Shown: positions 21,884-31,994 of the stretch, in pieces
How the letters are laid out: the number at the start of each line of letters is the position of its first letter
How positions within the stretch are numbered: position 1 is the stretch's first letter
NCBI GenBank assembly: GCA_035518635.1
Contig: DATIXI010000033.1
Location: 1-37,141, forward strand
DNA: 37,141 bases
Direction: 5' to 3'
Origin: AC-32 sp035518635
Lineage (GTDB): Bacteria > Actinomycetota > Thermoleophilia > Gaiellales > Gaiellaceae
Notes under the pieces: model-generated
The model's input: the letters and a program-made list of their open reading frames with translations, nothing else
Database searches by the model: none
Told to the model about the DNA's origin: nothing
Program-made: the position numbers and the translations under genes

Positions 21884-21890
21884 TAGCCTA
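21884..21890. promoter_or_regulatory. overlapping divergent -10 elements
   Basis: TAGCCT on the plus strand (21884-21889) is 6 nt before the PPOX GTG at 21896. TAGGCT on the minus strand (21885-21890) is 9 nt before the ATG of the BNR gene. The two hexamers share five base pairs, so one 20-bp gap seems to hold both promoters. Confidence 0.45.
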
Positions 21891-21895
21891 ACGAC

Positions 21896-22303
21896 GTGAT
21901 CCCTGCTGTGACGCTGACCCAACGGGAGCGCGAGTTCCTCGACGAGCCGCACGTCGGCACGGTCACGACGCTGCGCCCGGACGGCTCGCCCCATTCCACG
22001 ATCGTGTGGGTCGACGTCGACGACGAGGGTGTCTCCTTCAACACGGCGATCGGGCGCGCCAAGGAGCGCTACCTGCGCCGGGACCCGCGCGTGTCGATGC
22101 TGGTGCTCGACCCGGAGGACGTGCACCGCTGGCTGGCCCTGAGCGGGACGGTCGAGCTCACGACCGAGGGCGCGAAGGAGCACATCGACCGGCTGCACCG
22201 GAAGTACCTCGGAGAGGGCACGTTCTCGCACGCGCAGGGCGAGCAGCGGATCAGCGCGCGTGTCCACGCCGAGCGCATCGACTCGCACGGCCTGGGCCGC
22301 TGA
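21896..22303 (+). CDS. PPOX-fold F420/FMN-dependent oxidoreductase
   Basis: A 135-residue protein of the pyridoxamine-5'-phosphate-oxidase-like split-barrel family: LTQREREFLDEPHVGTVTTLRPDGSPHSTIVWVDVDDEGVSFNTAIGRAKERYLRRDPRVSMLVLDPED in pattern, with the TLRPDGSPH and RAKERYLRRDPRVSM motifs common in PPOX F420-binding proteins. The presence of fbiC 10 kb away makes F420 plausible as cofactor; the substrate is unknown. GTG start with no ribosome site but a well-placed -10. Its TGA overlaps the next gene's ATG by one base. Confidence 0.85.
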   Translation: MIPAVTLTQREREFLDEPHVGTVTTLRPDGSPHSTIVWVDVDDEGVSFNTAIGRAKERYLRRDPRVSMLVLDPEDVHRWLALSGTVELTTEGAKEHIDRLHRKYLGEGTFSHAQGEQRISARVHAERIDSHGLGR

Positions 22304-23154
22304 TGGCCCTGACGATCTGCGACGTCGGGCCCCGCGACGGCCTCCAGAACGAGGCCGAGACGCTCGAGCCCGCAGTCCGCGCCGATCTGGTCAACCGCCT
22401 TGCCGCGGCCGGGCTGCCGAGAGTCGAGGCGGTCAGCTTCGTCCGGGACGACCGCGTCCCGCAGATGGCGGGCGCGGAGGAGGTGGTCGCCGGGATCGAC
22501 AGGCGGGGGGCAACCCAGTACTCGGGGCTCGTGCTCAACGAGCAGGGCTACGAGCGGTTCGCCGCCGCGGGGCTCGACCGCGTCAACGTCACACTCGCGG
22601 CGAGCGAGGAGTTCAACCGCCGCAACGGGAACGCGTCGCTCGAGGAGGCGGTCGAGCGCCTGGAGCGGATCCTCGCGGCCGCCGAGTGTCCCGCGACCGT
22701 GACGATCAGCGTCGCGTTCGGCTGCCCGTTCGAGGGCCGCGTCGACCCGGCCCGGGTGGCCGAGCTCGCCGCGAGGTTCGAGGGCGCGGAGGTCGTTCTC
22801 GCGGACACGATCGGCGTCGCGGCGCCGAGCGAGGTACGCGGCCTGATCGGCCGGACGAAGGCCGCCGGCTTCCACGGGCACAACACGCGCAACACCGGCT
22901 ACGCGAACGCCCTCGCCGCGCTCGACGCGGGGGCAGAGGTGGTCGACGCATCGGTCGGCGGGCTCGGCGGTTGCCCCTACGCGCCGCGCGCGAGCGGCAA
23001 CATCGCCACCGAGGACCTCGTCTACCTGCTCGAGCGGGAGGGGGTCGAGACCGGGATCGACCTCGACGCGCTGATTCACGTCTCGGAGTGGCTCGAGGCC
23101 GCGTTCGGCCGCAAGCTCGAGGGGCAGCTCTACCGGGCCGGCACCTGGCCGTAG
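22303..23154 (+). CDS. hydroxymethylglutaryl-CoA lyase
   Basis: A 283-residue HMGL/DRE-TIM metallolyase that cleaves HMG-CoA to acetoacetate and acetyl-CoA, the last step of leucine degradation. The motifs are VGPRDGLQNE (metal and catalytic Arg/Asp), HGHNTRNTG (metal-binding HxH), and GGLGGCPYAPRASGN, whose Cys is the catalytic loop residue. Length is near the usual 295-300. It is coupled to the PPOX gene by a 1-nt overlap, and its 3' end overlaps the convergent decarboxylase gene by 25 nt. No methylcrotonyl-CoA carboxylase genes are in view, but a LIV-type amino acid transporter lies 4 kb downstream. Confidence 0.92.
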   Translation: MALTICDVGPRDGLQNEAETLEPAVRADLVNRLAAAGLPRVEAVSFVRDDRVPQMAGAEEVVAGIDRRGATQYSGLVLNEQGYERFAAAGLDRVNVTLAASEEFNRRNGNASLEEAVERLERILAAAECPATVTISVAFGCPFEGRVDPARVAELAARFEGAEVVLADTIGVAAPSEVRGLIGRTKAAGFHGHNTRNTGYANALAALDAGAEVVDASVGGLGGCPYAPRASGNIATEDLVYLLEREGVETGIDLDALIHVSEWLEAAFGRKLEGQLYRAGTWP

Positions 23155-24518
23155 GCCGCCTCTCGGAAGGCGGTCACGGCGAGCGCGATCTCTTCGTCGC
23201 CGGTCTGCCAGTTCGAGACGGAGAGCCTGATCGCCTTGCGGCCTTCCCAGGTCGTGCCGCCCATCCAGACGCGGCCGCTCTCTTGGACCCGACGCAGCAC
23301 GTCGTCCGTCCGCTCGTCCGACTCGAAGCGGAACAGCACCTGGTTGAGCACGACCTCGTTGAGCACCTCGACATCCTCCAGCTCGGCGATCTGGGTGGCG
23401 AACGCCGCGGCCGCATCGCATGCGCGCTCGACGAGCTCCGCGAGCCCGCGTCGACCCAGCGAGCGAAGCGCGGCGTAGACCGGGAACCCGCGCGCGCGGC
23501 GCGAGAACTCCGGCACCCAGTCCATCTGGTCGCGCACGCGCCGCTCGCCCTCGTCCTGGATCAGGTACGAAGCCGAGACGGTCATAGCGGAGCGGTGGGA
23601 CTCGGGGTGAGCGCAGAGCACGATCCCGGAGTCGTACGGGACGTTCAGCCACTTGTGGCCGTCGGTCGTCCAGGAGTCTGCCCGCTCGATGCCCTCGACC
23701 AGGTGCCGGAAGCGCGGCGAGGCCGCGGCCCACATGCCGAAGGCTCCGTCCACGTGGAGCCAGGCACCGGCGTGCTCGCACGCGTCCGCGATCTCCGGGA
23801 GCGGGTCGAAATTGCCGGTGTTCACCTCGCCCGCCTGGGCGACGACGATCGTGGGACCGTCGGCCTCGGCGAGCGCCGCCGCAAGTGCATCGGCGCGCAT
23901 CCGGCCCTGCTCGTCGGCCTCGACGGGAGTAGGTGCTCCGAGCCCGAGCAGGCGCAGCGCACGGTTCACGGTCACATGGCCCTTCCCGCCGACGAGGACG
24001 CGGACGGACGGAGCCCCGGTCAGCCCGTGGTCGTTCACGTCCCAGCCGACCGCGTCGAGCACGTGGAACCGCGCTGCGGCGAGACCCGTCACGTGCGCCA
24101 TCTGCGCGCCCGTGACGAAGCCGATCGACGCATCCGCCGGGAGCCCGAAGATGTCGACGAGCCATTCGCGGGTGACCTGCTCGGCCACCGAAGCGGATGG
24201 GCCCGCGACGTAGAGGCCCGCGTTCTGGTCCCAGGCCGAGGTGAGCCAGTCCACGGCGAGGGCGGCCGGCAGCGTGCCGCCGATCACGAACCCGAAGTAC
24301 CGCCCGCTGCTCATCGCGACGACCCCCGGCTCGGCCGCTGCGGCGAGCTCGGTCACGACCTGCTCCGGGTCGAGCGGCTCGTCCGGGAGCGGCCCGCCGA
24401 GGGCCTCGCGCAGCTGGTCCGGGGTGACGTCCGGGAAGACCGGCCGCTCGCCCAGGGTCTCGACGTAGTCGGCCGCGAGCTCTGCGGTCAGGCGGAGCAG
24501 GTCGCGGGTCTCGGTCAT
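23130..24518 (-). CDS. PLP-dependent group II amino acid decarboxylase-like protein
   Basis: A 462-residue member of the aromatic-L-amino-acid/glutamate decarboxylase family. HVDGAFG carries the cofactor Asp (D257), TDGHKWLNVPYDSG carries the PLP-binding K289, and SGRYFGFVIGG plus GFVTGAQMAHVTGL are typical of the N-terminal half. It could make an aromatic amine or act as an aldehyde synthase; the substrate cannot be told from sequence. ATG at 24518 overlaps the preceding GNAT stop (ATGA), so the two are co-translated. Convergent overlap with HMG-CoA lyase. Confidence 0.9.
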   Translation of the reverse strand: MTETRDLLRLTAELAADYVETLGERPVFPDVTPDQLREALGGPLPDEPLDPEQVVTELAAAAEPGVVAMSSGRYFGFVIGGTLPAALAVDWLTSAWDQNAGLYVAGPSASVAEQVTREWLVDIFGLPADASIGFVTGAQMAHVTGLAAARFHVLDAVGWDVNDHGLTGAPSVRVLVGGKGHVTVNRALRLLGLGAPTPVEADEQGRMRADALAAALAEADGPTIVVAQAGEVNTGNFDPLPEIADACEHAGAWLHVDGAFGMWAAASPRFRHLVEGIERADSWTTDGHKWLNVPYDSGIVLCAHPESHRSAMTVSASYLIQDEGERRVRDQMDWVPEFSRRARGFPVYAALRSLGRRGLAELVERACDAAAAFATQIAELEDVEVLNEVVLNQVLFRFESDERTDDVLRRVQESGRVWMGGTTWEGRKAIRLSVSNWQTGDEEIALAVTAFREAAYGQVPAR

Positions 24519-25073
24519 GCCTCGAACGCGAAGAGCTTGGCCTCGCGGCGGCCGAAGAGGATGTCGCGCTCGTACCGGAAGCCGAGCTTCTGCGCCACGT
24601 TCTCGGAGGCGTCGTTGCCGTGGATGATCAGCGCGATCAACCGGTGCGCGCGGAGCTCGTGCAGCGCGAAGTCCCGGGCCGCGCCCGCGGCCTCGGTCGC
24701 GTAGCCGAGGCCCCACCACGGCTTGCCGATCGTGTAGCCGACCTCGAGCTCGGTCGGCCCCTCGGTGCCGGCTCGGGTCAGCTGCCAGGTCTCGGGGTTC
24801 CAGACGATCAGGCCGACCCGGCCGATCACCTCGTCGCTTTCCTTGAGCACGGTCGTGAAGAGGCCGTACCCGTCCGACTCCCACGTGTCCATCATCCGCC
24901 GCACCGAGCGGTCGGTCTCGGCGCGCGTGAACGTCCGCCCGTCGCCGAGGTAGCGCATCACCTCGGGGTCGGCGTACATGGGCGCCAGCGCCTCGGTGTC
25001 CTCGGGGGCTGGCGGGCGAAGCACGAGTCGCTCGGTCTCCAGCGTGGTCAGGGCGGCTAGCCTAGCCGAGCCC

Positions 25074-25075
<2 letters not shown>
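24515..25075 (-). CDS. GNAT-family N-acetyltransferase (RimJ/RimL-like)
   Basis: A 186-residue acetyltransferase with the family start LETERLVLRPPAPEDTEAL, the core EVGYTIGKPWWGLGYATEAA for acetyl-CoA binding, and the late HRLIALIIHGNDASENVAQKLGFRYE. It would acetylate a protein N-terminus or small amine; being coupled to the decarboxylase gene, an amine product is possible (inference). The start is uncertain: ATG 25075 shares the CATG word with the divergent DUF255 start at 25074. A start closer to LETERL would need a non-standard codon (CTG). Confidence 0.85.
25058..25063 (+). promoter_or_regulatory. possible -10 of the DUF255 gene
   Basis: TAGCCT is 10 nt before the ATG at 25074, inside the 5' end of the divergent GNAT gene. 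It is the same hexamer as at 21884. Confidence 0.35.
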
Positions 25076-26964
<1,889 letters not shown>

Positions 26965-26975
<11 letters not shown>

Positions 26976-26994
26976 CAGTCTGTTACTAAGTCGG
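26965..26994. repeat. 30-bp palindromic repeat, copy 2 (between convergent genes)
   Basis: The core AGTAACAGTCTGTTACT (26971-26987) is a perfect 17-bp palindrome with a central T. Flanks GCTCCA and AAGTCGG are identical to copy 1 at 3654. The left arm supplies the TAA stop of the DUF255 gene (26973-26975) and the right arm the TAG stop of the membrane protein gene (CTA at 26986-26988), leaving 10 nt between the two stops. Confidence 0.85.
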
Positions 26995-27402
26995 GGGCCC
27001 GGAGTTCCGAGGCAGCGGGGTCAGGAGCGCAGAGGCCGTCAGCAGGACAACCACCGGGAACACGAAGGGGCCGATCGAGAAGCCGCTCACGAACGCGAAG
27101 GCTGCGAGCGCGAGGACGCAGCCCGTCGCGAGCTTCGCGGCCCGGTTGCTTCCCTTCGAGCAGAGAACGTGCAGCGCCCAGAAGGCAAGCAGGGCAATCA
27201 GGGCGACCCCGGCGAGCAACTCGATGACCCACCAGCCGTTCTCGTGGAACATCGTCGTCCTCCAGACGGTGCAGCCCGAGCTCCCGCATTGCTCGCCCTC
27301 GTAGGCGGGCCAGGTGAACGCCGCCACGACGAGCAGTACCGCCCAGAGGACGGCGGCCGCTCCAAGGACGAAGGCGAGCTGTCCCCGTCGAAGACCGCTC
27401 AT
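26986..27402 (-). CDS. four-helix membrane protein, unknown function
   Basis: A 138-residue protein with hydrophobic segments near 8-30, 55-82, 90-110 and 112-130. The first loop contains EGEQCGSSGCTVW, a cysteine pair likely to be disulfide-bonded outside the membrane. I recognise no family. The C-terminal residues Gly-Pro-Pro-Thr precede a TAG stop that lies in the palindromic repeat, so the repeat may have reset the end of this protein. ATG at 27402, with TACGAT 7 nt upstream and no ribosome site. Divergent from livG. Confidence 0.75.
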   Translation of the reverse strand: MSGLRRGQLAFVLGAAAVLWAVLLVVAAFTWPAYEGEQCGSSGCTVWRTTMFHENGWWVIELLAGVALIALLAFWALHVLCSKGSNRAAKLATGCVLALAAFAFVSGFSIGPFVFPVVVLLTASALLTPLPRNSGPPT

Positions 27403-27409
27403 GCGTCGA

Positions 27410-27415
27410 ATCGTA
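27410..27415 (-). promoter_or_regulatory. -10 hexamer, predicted leaderless
   Basis: TACGAT on the minus strand ends 7 nt (TCGACGC) before the ATG of the membrane protein gene; no Shine-Dalgarno. Confidence 0.45.
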
Positions 27416-27419
27416 CGCT

Positions 27420-27425
27420 TATGGT
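27420..27425 (+). promoter_or_regulatory. possible -10 of the liv operon
   Basis: TATGGT lies 8 nt before the livG GTG at 27434 and within 5 bp of the divergent hexamer at 27410. No ribosome site precedes livG. Confidence 0.38.
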
Positions 27426-27433
27426 CCGCGGCC

Positions 27434-28138
27434 GTGGCCCTGCTCCTCGTCGAGCACGTGACGCTCCGGTTCGGCGGGATCGTCGCGGTCGACGACGTCT
27501 CGCTCGACGTCGGCGAGGGGGAGATCGTGGGGCTGATCGGGCCCAACGGCGCGGGCAAGACGACCGCGTTCAACCTGATCACGCGCCTCTACCGCCCGGA
27601 CTCCGGCGAGATCGAGTTCGACGGCAAGAGCCTCCTGAAGACGCCGACGCACGCGATCGTCAAGCGGGGCATCGCGCGCACGTTCCAGAACGTCGAGCTG
27701 TTCGGCTCGATGACCGTGCTCGAGCACGTGCTCATGGGCCGCCATGCCCGCCGCGGGCGCGGCGCGCGCGAGATTCTCGGCTACGCGGGCCTCGCGCCGG
27801 TCGCCAACCGGCGGGCGGCCGAGCTCTCGTACGGGATCCAGAAACGGGTCGAGCTCGCCCGTGCCCTCGCGTCCGGACCGCGCCTGCTGCTCCTCGACGA
27901 GCCGGCAGGCGGGCTCAACCACGAAGAGGTCCAGGAGCTGGCTGCGCTGCTCCGCCTCCTGCGCGCGGACTTCGAGCTGACGATCCTGCTCGTCGAGCAC
28001 CACATGGGTCTCGTCATGGGCGTGGCCGACCGCGTCCACGTGCTCGACTTCGGCCGCAGGATCGCGAGTGGGACCCCGGCCCAGGTGCAAAGCGACCCGG
28101 CCGTGATCGAGGCCTACTTGGGAACCGCCGATGGCTGA
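27434..28138 (+). CDS. livG: branched-chain amino acid ABC transporter ATP-binding protein LivG
   Basis: A 234-residue ABC ATPase. Walker A is GPNGAGKTT, the Q-loop region follows ARTFQNV (a LivG signature), the ABC signature is the weak LSYGIQKR, Walker B is LLLLDEPAGGLN, and the H-loop is LLVEHHMGLVM. It powers uptake through LivHM. The signature reads SYG rather than SGG, which is usual for LivG. GTG 27434 was taken because the family starts just before the first strand; an in-frame ATG at 27401 would add 11 residues and share CATG with the divergent gene. It overlaps livF by 8 nt. Confidence 0.92.
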   Translation: MALLLVEHVTLRFGGIVAVDDVSLDVGEGEIVGLIGPNGAGKTTAFNLITRLYRPDSGEIEFDGKSLLKTPTHAIVKRGIARTFQNVELFGSMTVLEHVLMGRHARRGRGAREILGYAGLAPVANRRAAELSYGIQKRVELARALASGPRLLLLDEPAGGLNHEEVQELAALLRLLRADFELTILLVEHHMGLVMGVADRVHVLDFGRRIASGTPAQVQSDPAVIEAYLGTADG

Positions 28139-28844
28139 GCTCCTCACGCTGACGGACGTCGAGGCGCGCTACGGGCAGGTCAAGGCGCTCCACGGCGTCT
28201 CGCTCACCGTGGGCGAGGGCGAGATCGTCGCGGTCCTCGGCGCGAACGGCGCGGGCAAGACGACGACCCTTCGCGCGATCTCGGGGCTGGTCAAGCGCAG
28301 CGGTGAGATCGTCTTCGCCGGCAAGCGGATCTCGCGGCGCTCGCCGGAGGCGGTCGCCCGGCTCGGGGTCGCGCACGTGCCCGAGGGGCGCGGGACGCTC
28401 TCGGAGCTCTCCGTGCGCGAGAACCTGCGCCTGGGCGCCTACACCCGCCGCGGGCGCAAGGCGATCGGCGAGGACGAGCGGCGCGTGCTCGCCCACTTCC
28501 CGCAGCTCGCGGACCGCCGCGACCAGGAAGCCGGCACGCTCAGTGGGGGCGAGCAGCAGATGCTCGCGCTCGCCCGGGCGCTGATGCTCCGGCCCAGGCT
28601 CGTGCTGCTCGACGAGCCGTCGCTCGGCCTGGCGCCGATCGTCGTGGACGAGGTCTTCCGGATCGTCCGCGAGCTGAACGAGCGCGAGGGCCTGACCGTC
28701 CTCGTCGTCGAGCAGAACGCGAACATCGCGCTCTCCGCGTCGTCTCGCGCCTACGTGCTCGAGGTCGGGAAGGTCGCGTTCGAGGGCCCGAGCGGCGATC
28801 TCCGGAAGCACGAGTCCGTCAGACGCTCGTATCTGGGGTACTGA
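28131..28844 (+). CDS. livF: branched-chain amino acid ABC transporter ATP-binding protein LivF
   Basis: A 237-residue ABC ATPase, the second nucleotide-binding subunit. Walker A is GANGAGKTT, followed by VPEGRGTLSELSVRENL (LivF signature), ABC signature LSGGEQQ, Walker B LVLLDEPSLGL and H-loop-equivalent VEQN. The full-length pattern is intact. Starts inside the end of livG and ends one base into livH (TGATG), so the whole set is translated together. Confidence 0.94.
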   Translation: MAELLTLTDVEARYGQVKALHGVSLTVGEGEIVAVLGANGAGKTTTLRAISGLVKRSGEIVFAGKRISRRSPEAVARLGVAHVPEGRGTLSELSVRENLRLGAYTRRGRKAIGEDERRVLAHFPQLADRRDQEAGTLSGGEQQMLALARALMLRPRLVLLDEPSLGLAPIVVDEVFRIVRELNEREGLTVLVVEQNANIALSASSRAYVLEVGKVAFEGPSGDLRKHESVRRSYLGY

Positions 28845-29746
28845 TGCTGCTCGCCTTCGACTGGACCCAGCTGGCGCAGCAGACCGTGATCGGGCTCTCC
28901 GTCGGCGGCACCTGGGCGCTGCTCGCGCTGGCGCTCGTCCTGATCTACCGCTCGACGGGCGTGATCAACTTCGCGCAGGGCGAGATGGCGATGTTCTCGA
29001 CGTTCATCGCGTGGTCGCTCGTCAACCACGGCCTCTCGTTCTGGGAGGCGTTCTTCCTCACGATCGCGATCTCGTTCGTCGGCGGCATCGCGGTCGAGCG
29101 GGTCGTGATCCGGCCGGTCGAGCGCGCGCCGGAGCTGACGGTCGCGATCGTCACGATCGGGCTCTTCTTCCTCGTCGACGGCGCGGCGAAGTGGATCTGG
29201 AGCTCCGAGACGCGCACGCTGCCGAATGCGTTCTCGACGAGGCCGATCGACGTCGCCGGAGTCGCGTTCTCGATCGAGGACCTCGGCAACATCGCGGTCT
29301 CGGTCGGAGTCGTCGTGCTGCTGTGGCTGCTGTTCCGGTTCACGAAGGTCGGGCTCGCCCTGCGCGCCTCTGCGGTGAACCCGGACGAGAGCCGCCTGCT
29401 GGGGATCCGCGTGAGCTGGATGCTGGCGCTCGGGTGGGGGCTGGCGGCGGCGATGGGGGCGGTCTCCGGGATGCTGACGGCGCCCGCGCTCGGGAGCTTC
29501 GACCAGAACCTGATGCAGGTGGTGCTCCTCTACGCGATCGCGGGCGCGGTGCTCGGTGGGCTCGGCAGCCCGATCGGCGCGGTCGTGGGCTCGCTGCTGC
29601 TCGGCGTCTTCATCACGCTCGTCGGGACCTACGTCGACTGGATCGGCACCGACCTCCGGACCCCGTTCGCGCTGGCGGTGATCCTGGCCGTCCTGCTCGT
29701 GCGGCCGGCCGGGCTCTTCGGGCGGACCGCGGTGAGGAGGGTCTGA
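28844..29746 (+). CDS. livH: branched-chain amino acid ABC transporter permease LivH
   Basis: A 300-residue permease with about eight membrane helices. GGTWALLALALVLIYRSTGVINFAQGEMAM near the N-terminus is the family hallmark. The cytoplasmic coupling segment around RFTKVGLALRASAVNPDESRLLGI contacts the ATPases, and AGAVLGGLGSPIGAVVGSLLLG closes the protein. One-base overlaps join it to livF and livM. Confidence 0.94.
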   Translation: MLLAFDWTQLAQQTVIGLSVGGTWALLALALVLIYRSTGVINFAQGEMAMFSTFIAWSLVNHGLSFWEAFFLTIAISFVGGIAVERVVIRPVERAPELTVAIVTIGLFFLVDGAAKWIWSSETRTLPNAFSTRPIDVAGVAFSIEDLGNIAVSVGVVVLLWLLFRFTKVGLALRASAVNPDESRLLGIRVSWMLALGWGLAAAMGAVSGMLTAPALGSFDQNLMQVVLLYAIAGAVLGGLGSPIGAVVGSLLLGVFITLVGTYVDWIGTDLRTPFALAVILAVLLVRPAGLFGRTAVRRV

Positions 29747-30756
29747 TGCGACGCGCGCTCGGGATCGCCCTCTGGGTGCTGGCCGTCGCGGCGGGAATCG
29801 CCTTCTTCCTCGTCCTGCCGCGGTTCGTCAGCGACTTCCACTCGCGGGAGCTCGCGCAGGCCGGCGTCTTCTTCATCGCGATCGTCGGCCTCAACCTGCT
29901 GACGGGCTACACGGGGCAGATCTCGCTCGGCCACGGCGCCCTGATGGCGATCGGCGGCTACACGACGGCGATCCTCGTCACCCACGAGCACTGGCGCGAC
30001 GTCTGGACGATCCCGGTCGCGGGCCTGACCGCGGGGGCCGTCGGCTTCCTGGTCGGGATCCCGGCGCTGCGGCTCTCCGGCCTCTACCTGGCCGTCGCAA
30101 CGTTCGGGCTCGCCGTGGCGATGCCGTCGATCCTGAAGAAGTTCTCCGGCCTGACCGGCGGCAGCGAGGGGCTCGTCTTCGTCGAGAAGGCGCCGAAGCA
30201 GATCACCGGGCTCGGGGGCTCCGTGACCATCTTCGGCCACTCGATGACGCAGAACCACTTCCTCTACTACCTGACGTGGACGATCGGCCTGATCGGGCTG
30301 ACGATCGCGTGGCTGATCGTGCGCGGGCGCATCGGCCGGGTCTTCCGCGCCGTGCGCGACAGTGAGATCGCGGCCGTCTCGTCCGGCGTCAACCTGGCGA
30401 AGATCAAGACGCTCTCGTTCGCGCTCAGCGGCGTCTACGCGGGAATCGCCGGATCGCTGCTCGCGATCCAGACCCAGATCGTCAACCCGCTCAGCTTCAC
30501 GTTCCTGCTCTCGATCCTCATCCTCGTCGGCGCGGTCGTCGGCGGGCTCGGCTCGCTGGTCGGCCTCGTGGTCGGTGCGTTCTTCGTCCAGTACCTCCCG
30601 GACGTCTCGACGCACATCTCCGAGCGCCCCGGAGTGCCCGATTTCGTCTACGGGGCGGCGATCATCATCGTGATGATCCTGCTCCCGAGCGGGGTCGGCG
30701 GCTTCCTGCGCAGGTTGGCAAGGCCGCTAACAACCTGGTTATACACTCGTCCCTAG
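29746..30756 (+). CDS. livM: branched-chain amino acid ABC transporter permease LivM
   Basis: A 336-residue permease. GLNLLTGYTGQISLGHGALMAIGGYTTA is the typical LivM segment, GRIGRVFRAVRDSEIAAVSSGVNLAKIKTLSFALSG is the EAA-like coupling loop, and VGGLGSLVGLVVGAFFVQYLP the last conserved part. About eight to ten helices. The first 20 residues are hydrophobic and might be a helix or uncleaved signal. A likely separate livK promoter starts in its 3' end. Confidence 0.94.
   Translation: MRRALGIALWVLAVAAGIAFFLVLPRFVSDFHSRELAQAGVFFIAIVGLNLLTGYTGQISLGHGALMAIGGYTTAILVTHEHWRDVWTIPVAGLTAGAVGFLVGIPALRLSGLYLAVATFGLAVAMPSILKKFSGLTGGSEGLVFVEKAPKQITGLGGSVTIFGHSMTQNHFLYYLTWTIGLIGLTIAWLIVRGRIGRVFRAVRDSEIAAVSSGVNLAKIKTLSFALSGVYAGIAGSLLAIQTQIVNPLSFTFLLSILILVGAVVGGLGSLVGLVVGAFFVQYLPDVSTHISERPGVPDFVYGAAIIIVMILLPSGVGGFLRRLARPLTTWLYTRP
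30715..30745 (+). promoter_or_regulatory. possible internal promoter for livK
   Basis: TTGGCA (30715-30720) and TATACA (30740-30745) are separated by 19 nt, within the end of livM, in a locally AT-rich stretch. The -10 lies 18 nt before the livK ATG. Substrate-binding proteins are needed in excess over the permease, so an extra promoter here makes sense. The spacer is 1-2 nt longer than ideal. Confidence 0.4.
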
Positions 30757-30763
30757 TCCGGGC

Positions 30764-31978
30764 ATGAAAGGAATCTCCTACGTCCTCGCCGCACTCGCGT
30801 GCGCGCTTACGCTCGCAACCGCGGCTTCCGGGGCAGGCACCGCGACCCCTGGCGTCACTCCGACCGAGGTCCTGATCGGCGGGACGATCCCGCTGACCGG
30901 CGTCGCGTCCGCCTATAGCACCGTGGGGCTCGGCGCAGCCGCCTACTTCCGCTACGTCAACGTCCACGGCGGCGTCAACCACCGCAAGATCAAGTACCTG
31001 ATCAAGGACGACGCCTACGACCCGAGCCAGACGGCGACCGACACGCGTGAGCTGGTCGAGCAGGACCACGTGTTCGCGATCTTCAACAGCCTCGGCACCG
31101 AGCAGAACCTTGCCACCCGCCCGTACCTGAACGCGCTCAAGGTGCCCCAGCTGTTCGCCGCCAGCGGCGCGACGACGTGGGGCAGGGACTACAAGCAGTG
31201 GCCCTGGACGATCGGGTACCAGCCGAACTACCGCGCCGAGGGCACGATCTACGGCCGCTACATCGCCAAGAAGACGCCCAAGGCGCGCGTCGGCGTCCTC
31301 TACCAGAACGACGACTACGGGAAGGACCTCCTGGCCGGCCTCGTGCGGGGTCTCGGCAAGAAGGGGGGCCTCCTCGTGTCCAAGCAGAGCTACGACGTGA
31401 CGGACCCGGACGTCCAGTCGCAGATCGCGAAGCTCAAGGCGGCGAAGGTGAACACGCTGATGGTCTTCGCGACGCCGCAGTTCGCGATCCAGTCGTTCGT
31501 CTACGCGCACAAGCTCGGGTGGAAGCCGAAGTCCTACGTCAACGCAGTCTCCAGCGCCTCGAACATCATGGGCATCGCGACCCAGGGGGCGGGCAAGAAG
31601 CAGACCGAGGGCTCGATCTCGATCGTCTTCCTCAAGGACCCGAACGACCCGCGCTGGGCCAAGGACAAGGGGATCAAGCTCTACCGCTCGATCATGAAGC
31701 GGTACAAGGGCGTGCACCCGGGCAACGTCTACAACGTCTACGGGATGTCGGTCGCCCACACGTTCGTGGAGGCGCTCAAGAAGGCCGGCAAGAACCCGAC
31801 GCGGGCGAGCCTGATGAAGGCGGTCACGCACCTGAACGTCAAGAACGACCCCTTCCTGCTCCCGGGCGTGATCGTGCACACGACGCCGACCGACCGCTTC
31901 CCGCTCGACCAGGCCCGCCTCGAGCGCTACCACAACGGCCGCTGGTACTCGTTCGGCGGCTTGTTCCGCGTCCGGTAA
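30764..31978 (+). CDS. livK: branched-chain amino acid ABC transporter substrate-binding protein
   Basis: A 404-residue type I periplasmic-binding protein. A Sec signal (about 1-23, MKG, then Ala/Leu-rich, ending Ala-Ser-Gly-Ala) is not followed by a lipobox Cys. The mature part starts PGVTPTEVLIGGTIPLTGVASAY, the Peripla_BP_6 pattern, with PSQTATDTRELVEQDHVFAIFNSLGTEQN and VGVLYQNDDYGKDLLAG. Ligand could be Leu/Ile/Val or an aromatic or amide compound; this family is broad. It follows livM by 7 nt. Confidence 0.92.
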   Translation: MKGISYVLAALACALTLATAASGAGTATPGVTPTEVLIGGTIPLTGVASAYSTVGLGAAAYFRYVNVHGGVNHRKIKYLIKDDAYDPSQTATDTRELVEQDHVFAIFNSLGTEQNLATRPYLNALKVPQLFAASGATTWGRDYKQWPWTIGYQPNYRAEGTIYGRYIAKKTPKARVGVLYQNDDYGKDLLAGLVRGLGKKGGLLVSKQSYDVTDPDVQSQIAKLKAAKVNTLMVFATPQFAIQSFVYAHKLGWKPKSYVNAVSSASNIMGIATQGAGKKQTEGSISIVFLKDPNDPRWAKDKGIKLYRSIMKRYKGVHPGNVYNVYGMSVAHTFVEALKKAGKNPTRASLMKAVTHLNVKNDPFLLPGVIVHTTPTDRFPLDQARLERYHNGRWYSFGGLFRVR

Positions 31979-31982
31979 CGAG

Positions 31983-31988
31983 TAGTCT
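31983..31988 (+). promoter_or_regulatory. -10 hexamer of fbiC, predicted leaderless
   Basis: TAGTCT is 6 nt (CGCGCC) before the fbiC GTG at 31995. The spacer and start (CTCGCGCCGTGGA) are identical to the region at 12793-12803 before the molybdoprotein gene. Confidence 0.5.
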
Positions 31989-31994
31989 CGCGCC

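Noticed and set aside
22260..24704. 814-codon open frame across the HMG-CoA lyase and decarboxylase genes
   Set aside because: Low-complexity Arg/Gly/Asp sequence, out of frame with one recognised enzyme and antisense to another; a GC-rich shadow.
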